Assembly: GCF_902652685.1 (NCBI RefSeq)
Contig: NZ_CACRUY010000008.1
Span: 1 to 64,000, forward strand
Direction of reading: 5' to 3'
Source: Mycobacterium sp. Marseille-P9652
GTDB lineage: Bacteria; Actinomycetota; Actinomycetes; Mycobacteriales; Mycobacteriaceae
DNA: 64,000 nucleotides
The position numbers were made by a program, and so were the translations under genes. Positions 53,916 to 61,946 of this stretch are shown here, in pieces; the first letter of the stretch is position 1, and every line of letters begins with the position of its first letter. The notes below the pieces were generated by a model. That model saw only the letters and a program-made list of their open reading frames with translations. It was not told where the DNA came from and did not search any database.

Positions 53916-55501
53916 TGCCCGAAACCGTCCAAGAGCTGCTGCGGCAGCGGATGCACGACGACACCCCGGCGGTCGTGTGCGGCGACCAGATGTGGACCTG
54001 GCGCGAACACCTGGCCGAAGCCGAGGCCGAGGCGGCCGCGCTCATCGCGCTCGCCGACCCGGCCCGTCCGCTGCATGTCGGTGCGCTGCTGGGCAATTCG
54101 CCGGCGATGCTGCGCGCGATGGCCGCCGCCGCGCTGGGCGGCTACGTGCTGTGCGGCATCAACACCACGCGGCGCGGCGCCGGGTTGCTCGCCGACGTCC
54201 GGCGCTCCGACTGTCAGATCCTGCTCGTCGACGGCGAGCACTCGGAACTGCTGAACGGCTTGGACCTCAACGGGATCCAGGTGATCGACGTCGGCTCCGA
54301 ACGCTACGCCGACGCGGTGGCCGGGGCGCCGCCGCTGACCGCCCACCGCGAGGTGACGGCCGCCGACACCCTGATGATGATTTTCACCTCCGGCACCAGC
54401 GGCGACCCCAAGGCGGTCCGGTTCGCCCACGGGATGGCGATCATGTGCGGGGCCAGCCTGATCTTCCAGTACGACGTGACCGCCGACGACGTCTGCTACC
54501 TGTCGATGCCGCTGTTCCACTCCAACGGCATCGCGGCGGGGTGGGCGGTCGCGATCGGCAGCGGCGCCACCATGGTCCCCGCCCGGTTCTCGCCGTCGCG
54601 CTTCGGCGACGACCTGCGTCGCTACGGCGTCACGTACCTCAACTACGTGGGCAAGCCGCTGGCGTTGATCCTGGCCACGCCCGAGCGCCCCGACGACGCC
54701 TGCACGACACTGCGGATCGCGTTCGGCAACGAGGCGACCGACCGCGACATCGCCGAATTCGCAAGGCGTTTCGGCTGCCGGGTGGTCGACAGCTTCGGGT
54801 CGAGCGAGTTCGCCGTCATCGTCGTCCGGGAGGACGGCACCCCGCCCGGGTCGATCGGCAAACCGTACCCGGGGGTGAGCATTCTCGACCCGGTCACGCT
54901 GCGCGAGTGCGAGCCCGCGCGATTCGACGAGCACGGCGCGCTGGCCAACTTCGACGAGGCGGTCGGCGAACTGGTCAACACCCACGGCGCGGGGCCGTTC
55001 GCCGGCTATTACAACGATCCGGCCGCGACGGCCGAGCGACTGCGCCACGGCATGTACTGGTCGGGTGACCTGGCCTACCGCGACGCCGACGGCTGGATCT
55101 ACCTGGCCGGGCGCACCGCCGACTGGATGCGAGTGGACGGCGAGAACCTGGCCGCGGCGCCCATCGAACGGATCCTCGAACGGCTGCCGCAGGTCAGTCA
55201 GGTCGCCGTCTACGCCGTGCCCGACGAGCGGGTCGGCGACCAGGTGATGGCCGCCTTAGTCCTGCGCGACGGGCAACGCCTCGAACCGGCCGGCCTCGAG
55301 GCCTTCCTGGCTGCGCAGCCCGATCTATCGCCCAAGGCGTGGCCGCGGTACGTCCGCATCAACGACGACCTGCCGGCGACGGCGACGAACAAGATCCTCA
55401 AGCGCGCGCTGATCGCCGCGGGAGTCAGCGCGCAGGGCGGCATCCTGTGGACGCGCCCCGCCCGGGGCACGGCCTACAGCGTGGTCAGAACACCTAGCTG
55501 A
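53915..55501 (+). CDS. acyl-CoA synthetase, FadD17-like
   Basis: A 528-aa AMP-binding ligase. ATP/AMP motif MIFTSGTSGDPKAVRF, then SMPLFHSNGIAAGWAVA, DSFGSSEFAVIV, MYWSGDLAYRDADGWIYLAGRTADWMRVDGENLAAAPIE and a C-terminal catalytic Lys (ATNKILKRAL). The overall pattern strongly resembles FadD17 of the M. tuberculosis cholesterol regulon, which activates side-chain carboxylates. GTG shares one base with the BVMO stop. Last gene of the operon; converges with the transporter. Confidence 0.87.
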   Translation: MPETVQELLRQRMHDDTPAVVCGDQMWTWREHLAEAEAEAAALIALADPARPLHVGALLGNSPAMLRAMAAAALGGYVLCGINTTRRGAGLLADVRRSDCQILLVDGEHSELLNGLDLNGIQVIDVGSERYADAVAGAPPLTAHREVTAADTLMMIFTSGTSGDPKAVRFAHGMAIMCGASLIFQYDVTADDVCYLSMPLFHSNGIAAGWAVAIGSGATMVPARFSPSRFGDDLRRYGVTYLNYVGKPLALILATPERPDDACTTLRIAFGNEATDRDIAEFARRFGCRVVDSFGSSEFAVIVVREDGTPPGSIGKPYPGVSILDPVTLRECEPARFDEHGALANFDEAVGELVNTHGAGPFAGYYNDPAATAERLRHGMYWSGDLAYRDADGWIYLAGRTADWMRVDGENLAAAPIERILERLPQVSQVAVYAVPDERVGDQVMAALVLRDGQRLEPAGLEAFLAAQPDLSPKAWPRYVRINDDLPATATNKILKRALIAAGVSAQGGILWTRPARGTAYSVVRTPS

Positions 55502-56351
55502 CGGTTTCGTCGGTCGGCTGAGGCGCCTCGCCGAACCGGGCCAGCACCAGTGTCGCGCACACCGCGACGAGGAAGCCCGTGACCACCAGCCAGCCGAGTC
55601 CGTCGCGAGCGCGGTCACCGAGCCACACCGCTCCGACGAAGGCGGGCGCGATCGTCTCACCGACGACCATCCCCGCGACCGCCGTGGTCACCGAGCCGCG
55701 GTGCAGGGCCGAGGTGAGCAGAAGGAAGCCCGCGACACCGCCCGCGGCCGCCGCGTAGAGGGCCGGGTTCGTGTAGAAGGAGCGCTTGGTGGGATCGATC
55801 ACCTCGATCAACCGCACACCCACCTCGACGACGCCGAAGCCGGATCCCGCGGCGAACCCGAGCGCGAGCGCGCGGGGACGGTCGGGCAGCCGGCCCGCCA
55901 CGGCCCCCGCGACGAAAATCGTTGCCACCACACCCAGCAGCGCCCACCCGAGGCCCGCCGGCGCCCGACGGAAGTGGCCGGGCCCGGCGGCGAGCGCGAG
56001 GACGACGAGGCTGGCACACACCACCGCCACCGCCGTCCATTCCGCGCGCGACAGGCGCGCCGACAGCATCCAGGCCGCCACGATCCCGGTGACGGCGATC
56101 GAGGCCGCGAGCGCCGCCGCCACCACATAGATCGGCACCAGGCGTAGGGCGGCCACCTGCAGGAGAAACCCGACGCCGTCCAGGCTTACGCCGGCCAGGT
56201 AGCGCCACTGGCGCGCGGCCCGCATCAGCAGCACCGTGTCGACGCCGGAACCGCTGCCCGCCTCGACGGACCGCGTCGCGGCGGCCTGCAGGACGGAAGC
56301 CGTGCCGTAACAGACCGAGCACCCCAGCGCGAGCAGGAAGCCGACCAGCAC
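55494..56351 (-). CDS. DMT/EamA-like membrane transporter
   Basis: About 285 aa with some eight to ten hydrophobic helices in two similar halves (VLVGFLLALGCSVCYGTASVLQAAA early; GFLLLTSALHRGSVTTAVAGMVVGETIAPAFVGAVWLGDRARDG late), the layout of EamA/DMT drug-metabolite transporters. The start is uncertain: GTG 56351 begins at the first helix, while ATG 56429 would add 26 non-membrane residues. Possibly exports a product of the adjacent pathway (inference). Confidence 0.75.
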   Translation of the reverse strand: MLVGFLLALGCSVCYGTASVLQAAATRSVEAGSGSGVDTVLLMRAARQWRYLAGVSLDGVGFLLQVAALRLVPIYVVAAALAASIAVTGIVAAWMLSARLSRAEWTAVAVVCASLVVLALAAGPGHFRRAPAGLGWALLGVVATIFVAGAVAGRLPDRPRALALGFAAGSGFGVVEVGVRLIEVIDPTKRSFYTNPALYAAAAGGVAGFLLLTSALHRGSVTTAVAGMVVGETIAPAFVGAVWLGDRARDGLGWLVVTGFLVAVCATLVLARFGEAPQPTDETVS

Positions 56352-56501
56352 ATCGAAGACTTTAGGGTCCGCCGACGACGGCGAACACCATCGGAGATGT
56401 TTGGGCAACACCGATGTGGGGCACGTCACAAGGGGCAGACGGGGCGGACTGGCCAGGGCGGAATCGCTTCAGTGAACATCTGATGCGCTATGTGATGTTT
56501 G

Positions 56502-56574
56502 AACATATGTTGAATCACTTTGCCAAACAGGCAAATCAACGCCGAATGTTTAAGTTCGGTATACAAATGTGTAC
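56502..56574. promoter_or_regulatory. AT-rich operator/promoter region before the reductase-desaturase pair
   Basis: AACATATGTT (56502-56511) is a perfect palindrome. GTATAC and GTGTAC (56559-56574, 4-bp spacer) form a near-perfect inverted repeat 10 bp before ATG 56584. The 232-bp gap 56352-56583 is unusually AT-rich in its second half and holds the promoter of the reductase gene. Confidence 0.45.
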
Positions 56575-56583
56575 TGTTGAAGC

Positions 56584-57681
56584 ATGGCCGAACGCGGAGC
56601 GCAGCCCAAGGTCCCACGCGGGCGTCGGTTATTCCTGCGAGCGGTGCGGCGATTGTTCAGCCCGCTGCAGCCGGACGACTACCTGGAAATGATCAACCCG
56701 CTGTGGACCACGAAGGAACTGCGCGGGAAGGTCGAAGGCATCGAGCAGCAGGGCTCGGAAGCGGCCAGCATCCTGATCCGGCCGGGATACGAGTGGCCGG
56801 GCCACAAGCCCGGTCAGTACGTGCGCCTCGGCGTCGTCATCGACGGCGTCTACCACTGGCGCGCGTACTCGTTGACCTCCGACCCGGAGCCCAAAGACGG
56901 GCTGATCAGCGTCACGCCTAAGCGGGTCGACGGCGGCGCGGTGTCGCCGTATCTGGTGCACACGATCCAGCCGGGCGATCTGGTGCGGCTGGGCGAGATC
57001 GAGGGCGTGTTCACGCTGCCCGAGCCGGTGCCGCCCAAGATGCTGTTCATCAGCGCGGGCAGCGGCATCACACCGATCATCAGCATGCTGCGCAGCCTCG
57101 ACAGTCGGGACGAGATGGGCGACGTGCTGGTCATCCACTCGGCGCGCACGCGCGAGCAGGTGATGTTCCTCGAGGCCCTCGAAGAGCTCGCAGACCGCCA
57201 CGACGGCATGCGACTGGACCTGCGACTCACGTCCGAACAGGGACGGCTCAAGCCCGAGGACCTCGACGAGGCCTGCCCGGACTGGCGCGAGCGCGAGGCG
57301 TTCTGTTCGGGGCCCGGCGACATGCTCGACGCCCTGATCGAGCACTGGGAAGAACACGGCGACCGCGAACGCCTGCACTTCGAGCGCTTCCAGCCCAAGA
57401 TCGGCGGCGACGCCAACGCGGGGGAAGGCGGCACCGTCTGCTTCCTCGACAGCGACAAGGAAGTCGAATGCGACGGCGGCACGTCGATTCTCGAGGCGGG
57501 GGAGAAGGCCGGCCTGAACCTCGCCTTCGGCTGCCGGATCGGGATCTGCCACACCTGTGTCGGCACGCTGAAGTCGGGCAAGCTGCGCGACCTTCGCTCC
57601 GGCGACGTGATCGAGCCCACCGGGCAGGACGTGCGCATCTGCATCAACACCGCCGAAGGCGACGTGGAACTTCAACTTTGA
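56584..57681 (+). CDS. flavin reductase with ferredoxin domain (Rv3230c-like, desaturase partner)
   Basis: A 365-aa FNR-type reductase with a C-terminal 2Fe-2S domain. FAD motif RAYSL (93-97), NAD motif SAGSGITPIISML, and plant-type ferredoxin ligands Cys317, Cys322, Cys325 (CRIGICHTC) and a late Cys (RICIN). In M. tuberculosis Rv3230c supplies electrons to the stearoyl-CoA desaturase DesA3; the next gene is that desaturase. Co-transcribed across a 70-bp gap that holds an 18-bp tandem repeat. Confidence 0.9.
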   Translation: MAERGAQPKVPRGRRLFLRAVRRLFSPLQPDDYLEMINPLWTTKELRGKVEGIEQQGSEAASILIRPGYEWPGHKPGQYVRLGVVIDGVYHWRAYSLTSDPEPKDGLISVTPKRVDGGAVSPYLVHTIQPGDLVRLGEIEGVFTLPEPVPPKMLFISAGSGITPIISMLRSLDSRDEMGDVLVIHSARTREQVMFLEALEELADRHDGMRLDLRLTSEQGRLKPEDLDEACPDWREREAFCSGPGDMLDALIEHWEEHGDRERLHFERFQPKIGGDANAGEGGTVCFLDSDKEVECDGGTSILEAGEKAGLNLAFGCRIGICHTCVGTLKSGKLRDLRSGDVIEPTGQDVRICINTAEGDVELQL

Positions 57682-57730
57682 GGCAGAGAAAACTTTTGAG
57701 GCAGAGAAAACTTTTGAGGCAAAGAGAACT
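57677..57730 (+). repeat. three 18-bp tandem repeats between reductase and desaturase
   Basis: TTTGAGGCAGAGAAAACT occurs twice without mismatch (57677-57694, 57695-57712) and once with two changes (57713-57730). The first unit begins 2 nt before the reductase stop, and each unit carries TGA in the same frame. Because 18 is a multiple of 3 the stop is repeated three times. It sits just before the desaturase ribosome site. Confidence 0.85.
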
Positions 57731-57751
57731 TGGGATCGAAAGGAGTGGCTC

Positions 57752-59158
57752 GTGACGACTGCCGTCAAGCGGGGTGTGGAGAGCCCACTGGCCCGACTGG
57801 GGGAACAAGAGCTCGAAAAACTGGCGAAGGAATTCGACGCCATTCACGACGACGTGTTCGCCGACCTCGGCGACCGCGACCGGCGCTACATCAAGAACGT
57901 CATTGCGGCGCAGCGGCAGATCGTCGTCCTCGGCCGGGTCCTGCTGCTGGCGTCCCGCTCGAAGACGGCGTGGCTGCTGGGCACCGCCTGCCTGTCGATG
58001 GCCAAGATCCTGGAGAACATGGAGATCGGCCACAACGTCATGCACGGCCAATGGGATTGGATGAACGACCCCGACATCCACTCGTCGGTGTGGGACTGGG
58101 ACACCGCGTCGACCGCGGAATCGTGGAAGCACTCGCACAACTACATCCACCACACCTTCACCAACATCCTCGGCAAGGACAAGGATCTCGGCTACGAGAT
58201 CATGCGCATCGACCCCAACCAGAAGTGGGCGCCCCGATACCTGGGCCAGCCGATCTACAACTTCTTGCTCACGCTGCTGTTCGAGTGGGGGGTGGCGGTC
58301 CACGACATGGACATCGATGCCATCCGCAAGCGCGAGAAGCCGTGGTCGGAGGTCCGAAAAGACCTGCGGGGCATCGGGGTGAAGGCGCGCGCCCAGATCT
58401 ACAAGGACTACCTGGGCTGGCCCGCGATCAGCGCCGGCGCATTCGGACTCACACAGCTGGCGCTGCGCGGCCGGCTCGAACAGCCCAAGCGGTCCCGGCT
58501 GGGTAACAGGCTGCGCCGGGTGTCCAACAAGGGCCGCGTCGGCGCTGCAGCTTCCTTCCTCGACAAGGTGGCGCCGGGTGTGGAGAGCACGTACCTGCGC
58601 ACCCTCGCCGCCGACGCGGTGGCCAACGTCATCCGCAACATCTGGGCCCACGCCATCATCTTCTGCGGCCACTTCCCGGACCAGACCTACACGTTCACGG
58701 AGGAAGAGACCGAGAACGAGACCCGGGGCGGCTGGTACGTGCGCCAATTGCTCGGCGCCGCGAACATCGAGGGCAGCCCGCTGTTCCACATCATCAGCGG
58801 CAACCTCGGCTACCAGGTCGAGCATCACCTGTACCCGGACATGCCCAGCAGCCGGTACTCGGAGATCGCCCCGCAGGTCAAGGACATCTGCGACCGCTAC
58901 GAGCTGCCCTACAACTCCGGTCCGTTCGGCAAGCAGTGGTTCATGGTGCACCGCAGCATCTTCCGCTTGGCGTTCCCGGGCGGGAAGCCGCGCCCCAAAC
59001 CCGGCCCGTACCACAGCAACGTGCACCGGCCCGACCCCGAACGGCCCAGCGAGGGCACCCAATCGCGGGACCGCGTGCCGGCCGAGCATCCGGCCGCCGG
59101 GCCCGAGCATGATTCCGGCGGGGTCAACGTGCAGCCACCCCCGCGCGGCAAGGACTGA
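57752..59158 (+). CDS. desA3: membrane fatty acid desaturase (DesA3-like)
   Basis: A 468-aa acyl-CoA delta-9 desaturase. Three His boxes: HNVMH (94-98), H-x-H...HH within HSHNYIHH (127-134) and QVEHHLYPDMP near residue 366. Several hydrophobic stretches are consistent with a membrane enzyme. It introduces a cis-9 double bond into stearoyl-CoA, receiving electrons from the preceding reductase. GTG 57752 follows AAAGGAG at 57739-57745. The C-terminal ~50 residues are a Pro-rich hydrophilic tail. Clear orthologue-type pair of Rv3229c/Rv3230c. Confidence 0.9.
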   Translation: MTTAVKRGVESPLARLGEQELEKLAKEFDAIHDDVFADLGDRDRRYIKNVIAAQRQIVVLGRVLLLASRSKTAWLLGTACLSMAKILENMEIGHNVMHGQWDWMNDPDIHSSVWDWDTASTAESWKHSHNYIHHTFTNILGKDKDLGYEIMRIDPNQKWAPRYLGQPIYNFLLTLLFEWGVAVHDMDIDAIRKREKPWSEVRKDLRGIGVKARAQIYKDYLGWPAISAGAFGLTQLALRGRLEQPKRSRLGNRLRRVSNKGRVGAAASFLDKVAPGVESTYLRTLAADAVANVIRNIWAHAIIFCGHFPDQTYTFTEEETENETRGGWYVRQLLGAANIEGSPLFHIISGNLGYQVEHHLYPDMPSSRYSEIAPQVKDICDRYELPYNSGPFGKQWFMVHRSIFRLAFPGGKPRPKPGPYHSNVHRPDPERPSEGTQSRDRVPAEHPAAGPEHDSGGVNVQPPPRGKD

Positions 59159-59286
59159 ACCCGGCTCACCGCGCCCGAGCGAGGGCTCACCTTCGGCGTC
59201 AACCGCCACGGCTCGGCGCGGAACCGGTTTCTATGAATTTCCCCGGGGTTGGGGGCGGCGACATGCGCGTTCCCGGTACGGCTCAG

Positions 59287-59292
59287 TACAGT
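59287..59292 (+). promoter_or_regulatory. -10 box before small exported protein gene
   Basis: TACAGT is 7 nt before GTG 59300. The rest of the 141-bp gap from the desaturase shows nothing else. Confidence 0.45.
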
Positions 59293-59299
59293 TGACGGC

Positions 59300-59611
59300 G
59301 TGACGAGTCCACGGATGCGCAAGACCGCCGCCTGGTGCGGTGGCGCGGCCGCGCTCGTTTCGCTGGTCGGCCTGCCGTTCGAGGGTGCGACGCCCGCGGC
59401 GAAGGCCGCGTCGTCGATCGTCGCGCCCGCGCCGGCCCCTCCCGGGGAACCGGGCGGAGCCCTGCCGGTACACCCCGCCGGTGGCGGTGGCTGCGTCATC
59501 GGCCTCAACTGCGGGTGCATCGCGAACATCACCTGTCCCAAGCCGCCTCGCCACCCGCCGGTCGCCGGGGCCAAGCAACCCGATCCCTCGCCCGCCCCGC
59601 ACACTCCCTAG
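59300..59611 (+). CDS. small exported Pro/Ala/Gly-rich protein
   Basis: A 103-aa protein with an Arg-Lys start, a hydrophobic signal-like segment (about 8-28) and a Pro-rich mature part containing a Cys cluster (GGGCVIGLNCGCIANITC). Disulfide-bonded secreted peptide is the best guess. No family recognised. GTG start supported by TACAGT 7 nt upstream. Confidence 0.65.
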   Translation: MTSPRMRKTAAWCGGAAALVSLVGLPFEGATPAAKAASSIVAPAPAPPGEPGGALPVHPAGGGGCVIGLNCGCIANITCPKPPRHPPVAGAKQPDPSPAPHTP

Positions 59612-59622
59612 GTGCGCTTGCC

Positions 59623-59628
59623 TATCAT
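59623..59628 (+). promoter_or_regulatory. -10 box before ligase operon
   Basis: TATCAT is 6 nt before ATG 59635, no ribosome site visible; probable leaderless start of the operon 59635-63211. Confidence 0.45.
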
Positions 59629-59634
59629 CTGGTG

Positions 59635-61176
59635 ATGAGCGCCGGCGGCCTGGACACCGTAGGCTCGCCGGCATTCTCCGATGAGGACGTCGCCCGCTTC
59701 TACGCCGAGGGTTGGTGGGCCACATCCACGCTGTCGGACGCGGTGCGCCGCAACGCCCGACGGGCACCGGACCGCACCGCCTACGCCGACTGCCCCGGGA
59801 TGTCGCTGACGTGGTCCGAATTCGATTCGGCGACAGACGGTCTGGCGGCTCAGCTCGCCGGCGCGGGCGTGCTCCGCGGGGACCGGGTGGCGGTGTGGCA
59901 CCGCGACTCCGCCGCCATCCACGTGTTGCTCGTCGCGATCGAACGGTGCGGCGCCGTCGCCGTCGGGCTGGGCGTCCGCGCCGGCACCCGGGAGGTCGCC
60001 GCGATATTGCGCAATGCGCGACCGAGATACCTGATCGCCGACGAACAACGCGGCGCCGCTGCGGCCGTGGCCGCGGCGGAGGTGGCCGACGACTCTCCGC
60101 CGATCACCCTGACCCTCGACCACGACGACAAGGGCCTGTCGCTCAACGTGGACACGGCGCCCAGGAAACCGGACCCCAAGGCCCGACTGGGACCGGACGA
60201 CGTGTTCCTCATCAACTCGACTTCCGGCACGACCGGCCTGCCCAAGTGCGTCGTGCACACCCAGAACCGTTGGCATTACTTCCATCAGAAGGCGGTCGCC
60301 AACGGGATGCTGACCGCGGACGACGTCTTCCTGCCGGTGATCCCCACGCCGTTCGGCTTCGGGCTCTGGACGAGCCACACCACGCCGATCCACCTCGGCG
60401 CCGCCTCGGTGCTCGTCGAGAAGTTCACCGCGCGGGCGGCCTGCGCGGCCATCGCACTACACCGGGTCACCGTATTGTGTTGTGTGAGCACGCAATTGAC
60501 CATGATCATGGCCGACCCGGCCTGTCGCGACTACGACCTCAGCTCGCTGCGTGTCGTCTTCACGGGAGGCGAGGCCCTGCCGTACCGGCCCGCCGCCGCC
60601 TTCGAGGACCTCACCGGCGCGCGCATCCTGCAGTTCTATGGCTCCAACGAGACCGGGATGCTGAGCGCCACCACGCTCGACGACCCGCGGGAACGACGCC
60701 TGCGCACCGGCGGCCGGCTCGTCCCCGAGATGGCGGTCCGGCTCTTCGACGGCGACCGGGACGTGACCGACAGCGGGCGGGGGCAGCCGGCCTGCCGCGG
60801 CCCGGCGACCAGCCTCGGATACCTCGGGGGCACCGACCACGACAAGCTGTTCACCCCGGACGGCTGGATGCGCATGGGCGACATCTGCGAGATCGACGGT
60901 GACGGATACCTCACCGTCACGGGCCGCACGTCGGACTTCATCCTGCGCGGGGGCAAGAACATCAGCGCGAACCAGGTCGAAGACGCCGTGCTGACGCACC
61001 CCGCGGTTGGGGTCGCGGCGGCGGTCGCCATGCCCGATCCGGTGTTCGGGGAGAAGGTGTGCCTCTACGCCGAGCTTGTCGAGGGCCACACGCTCGACCT
61101 CCCCGCGCTCGTCAGGGGACAAGATCGCCAAAGGGCGACTCAGGGAGGATATTCGAGCGAGGATGGAGGCTCATGA
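59635..61176 (+). CDS. AMP-binding acyl-CoA ligase with damaged C-terminus
   Basis: A 513-aa adenylating ligase. FLINSTSGTTGLPKCVVHTQNRWHY, QFYGSNETGML, MGDICEIDGDGYLTVTGRTSDFILRGGKNISANQVED are intact. After HTLDLPALV the reading changes to RGQDRQRATQGG and ends. In the +1 frame from TCA 61112 the sequence reads SGDKIAKGRLREDIRARMEAHERS and stops at 61194, which is the normal family ending including the catalytic Lys. So a short internal deletion not divisible by three removed roughly 35 residues. The enzyme is probably inactive or impaired. Confidence 0.8.
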   Translation: MSAGGLDTVGSPAFSDEDVARFYAEGWWATSTLSDAVRRNARRAPDRTAYADCPGMSLTWSEFDSATDGLAAQLAGAGVLRGDRVAVWHRDSAAIHVLLVAIERCGAVAVGLGVRAGTREVAAILRNARPRYLIADEQRGAAAAVAAAEVADDSPPITLTLDHDDKGLSLNVDTAPRKPDPKARLGPDDVFLINSTSGTTGLPKCVVHTQNRWHYFHQKAVANGMLTADDVFLPVIPTPFGFGLWTSHTTPIHLGAASVLVEKFTARAACAAIALHRVTVLCCVSTQLTMIMADPACRDYDLSSLRVVFTGGEALPYRPAAAFEDLTGARILQFYGSNETGMLSATTLDDPRERRLRTGGRLVPEMAVRLFDGDRDVTDSGRGQPACRGPATSLGYLGGTDHDKLFTPDGWMRMGDICEIDGDGYLTVTGRTSDFILRGGKNISANQVEDAVLTHPAVGVAAAVAMPDPVFGEKVCLYAELVEGHTLDLPALVRGQDRQRATQGGYSSEDGGS

Positions 61177-61946
61177 ACGTTCCTGAGGCGCGACGAGGCG
61201 GCGTGGAGGCGTGGGCGCCCTCCATCATGCCGCCGATCGGCGTGGAGCTGTCCGAGGAGCAGGCCCTTGCCGTGGCGTTCCGCCACCTGGCCGCGATCGG
61301 GTTCTCGGAAAACATGGCCGGCCACATCACCTGGCAGCCCGAAGGGCAGACGGACATGTTCGTCAATCCGTGGGGTCTGTGGTGGCAGGAGATCACCGCG
61401 TCGGACATCTGCGTGGTCGACAGCGACGCCCGCGTGGTCCGCGGCCGCTGGGATGTCACCCCCGCCATCCACATTCACACGGAACTGCACCGGGTGCGCG
61501 ACGACGCCAGGGTCGTGATCCACAACCATCCGTACTACGTCTGCGTGCTCGCGGCGCTGGGCCGGCTACCCGAGCTTGTCCACCAGACCGGCTCGCTGTT
61601 CCTCGACGACCTCTGCCTGGTCGAGGAATACGACGGCGAGATCGACGGCCCAGACCGGGCGGCCGAGCTGGCGGCGCGCATCGGGGGGGCGAACCTGACG
61701 ATCCTCGCCAACCACGGCGTCGTCGCCACCGGCCGCACCCTCGCCCAGGCCGTCTACCGGGCGGCGTCGATCGAGCGGGTGTGCAAGCTCGCCTACGACG
61801 TCATGCTCACCGGCAAGGCACCCGTCGCCATGAACTGGTCGGACATGGCGGGCATGCAGCGCTCGCTCATCGAACGGGCCGCCGACGTGTACTGGGCGGG
61901 CGCCGCGCGGATGACCATCAAGGCCGACCCGGGAGTGCTCGCGTGA
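61173..61946 (+). CDS. class II aldolase/adducin family protein
   Basis: A 257-aa protein with a class II aldolase fold: GFSENMAGHITWQPEG, HTELHRVRDDARVVIHNHPYYVCVLA (two zinc-binding His clusters, HIHTE and HNHP) and a late ILANHGVVATG. It would cleave or form a carbon-carbon bond or act as a decarboxylase/dehydratase in this family. ATG 61173 overlaps the end of the ligase gene; GTGA overlap with the amidohydrolase after it. Confidence 0.85.
   Translation: MNVPEARRGGVEAWAPSIMPPIGVELSEEQALAVAFRHLAAIGFSENMAGHITWQPEGQTDMFVNPWGLWWQEITASDICVVDSDARVVRGRWDVTPAIHIHTELHRVRDDARVVIHNHPYYVCVLAALGRLPELVHQTGSLFLDDLCLVEEYDGEIDGPDRAAELAARIGGANLTILANHGVVATGRTLAQAVYRAASIERVCKLAYDVMLTGKAPVAMNWSDMAGMQRSLIERAADVYWAGAARMTIKADPGVLA

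Noticed and set aside
57677-57730. CRISPR-like array
   Set aside because: Units are contiguous without spacers and there are only three; it is a simple tandem repeat.
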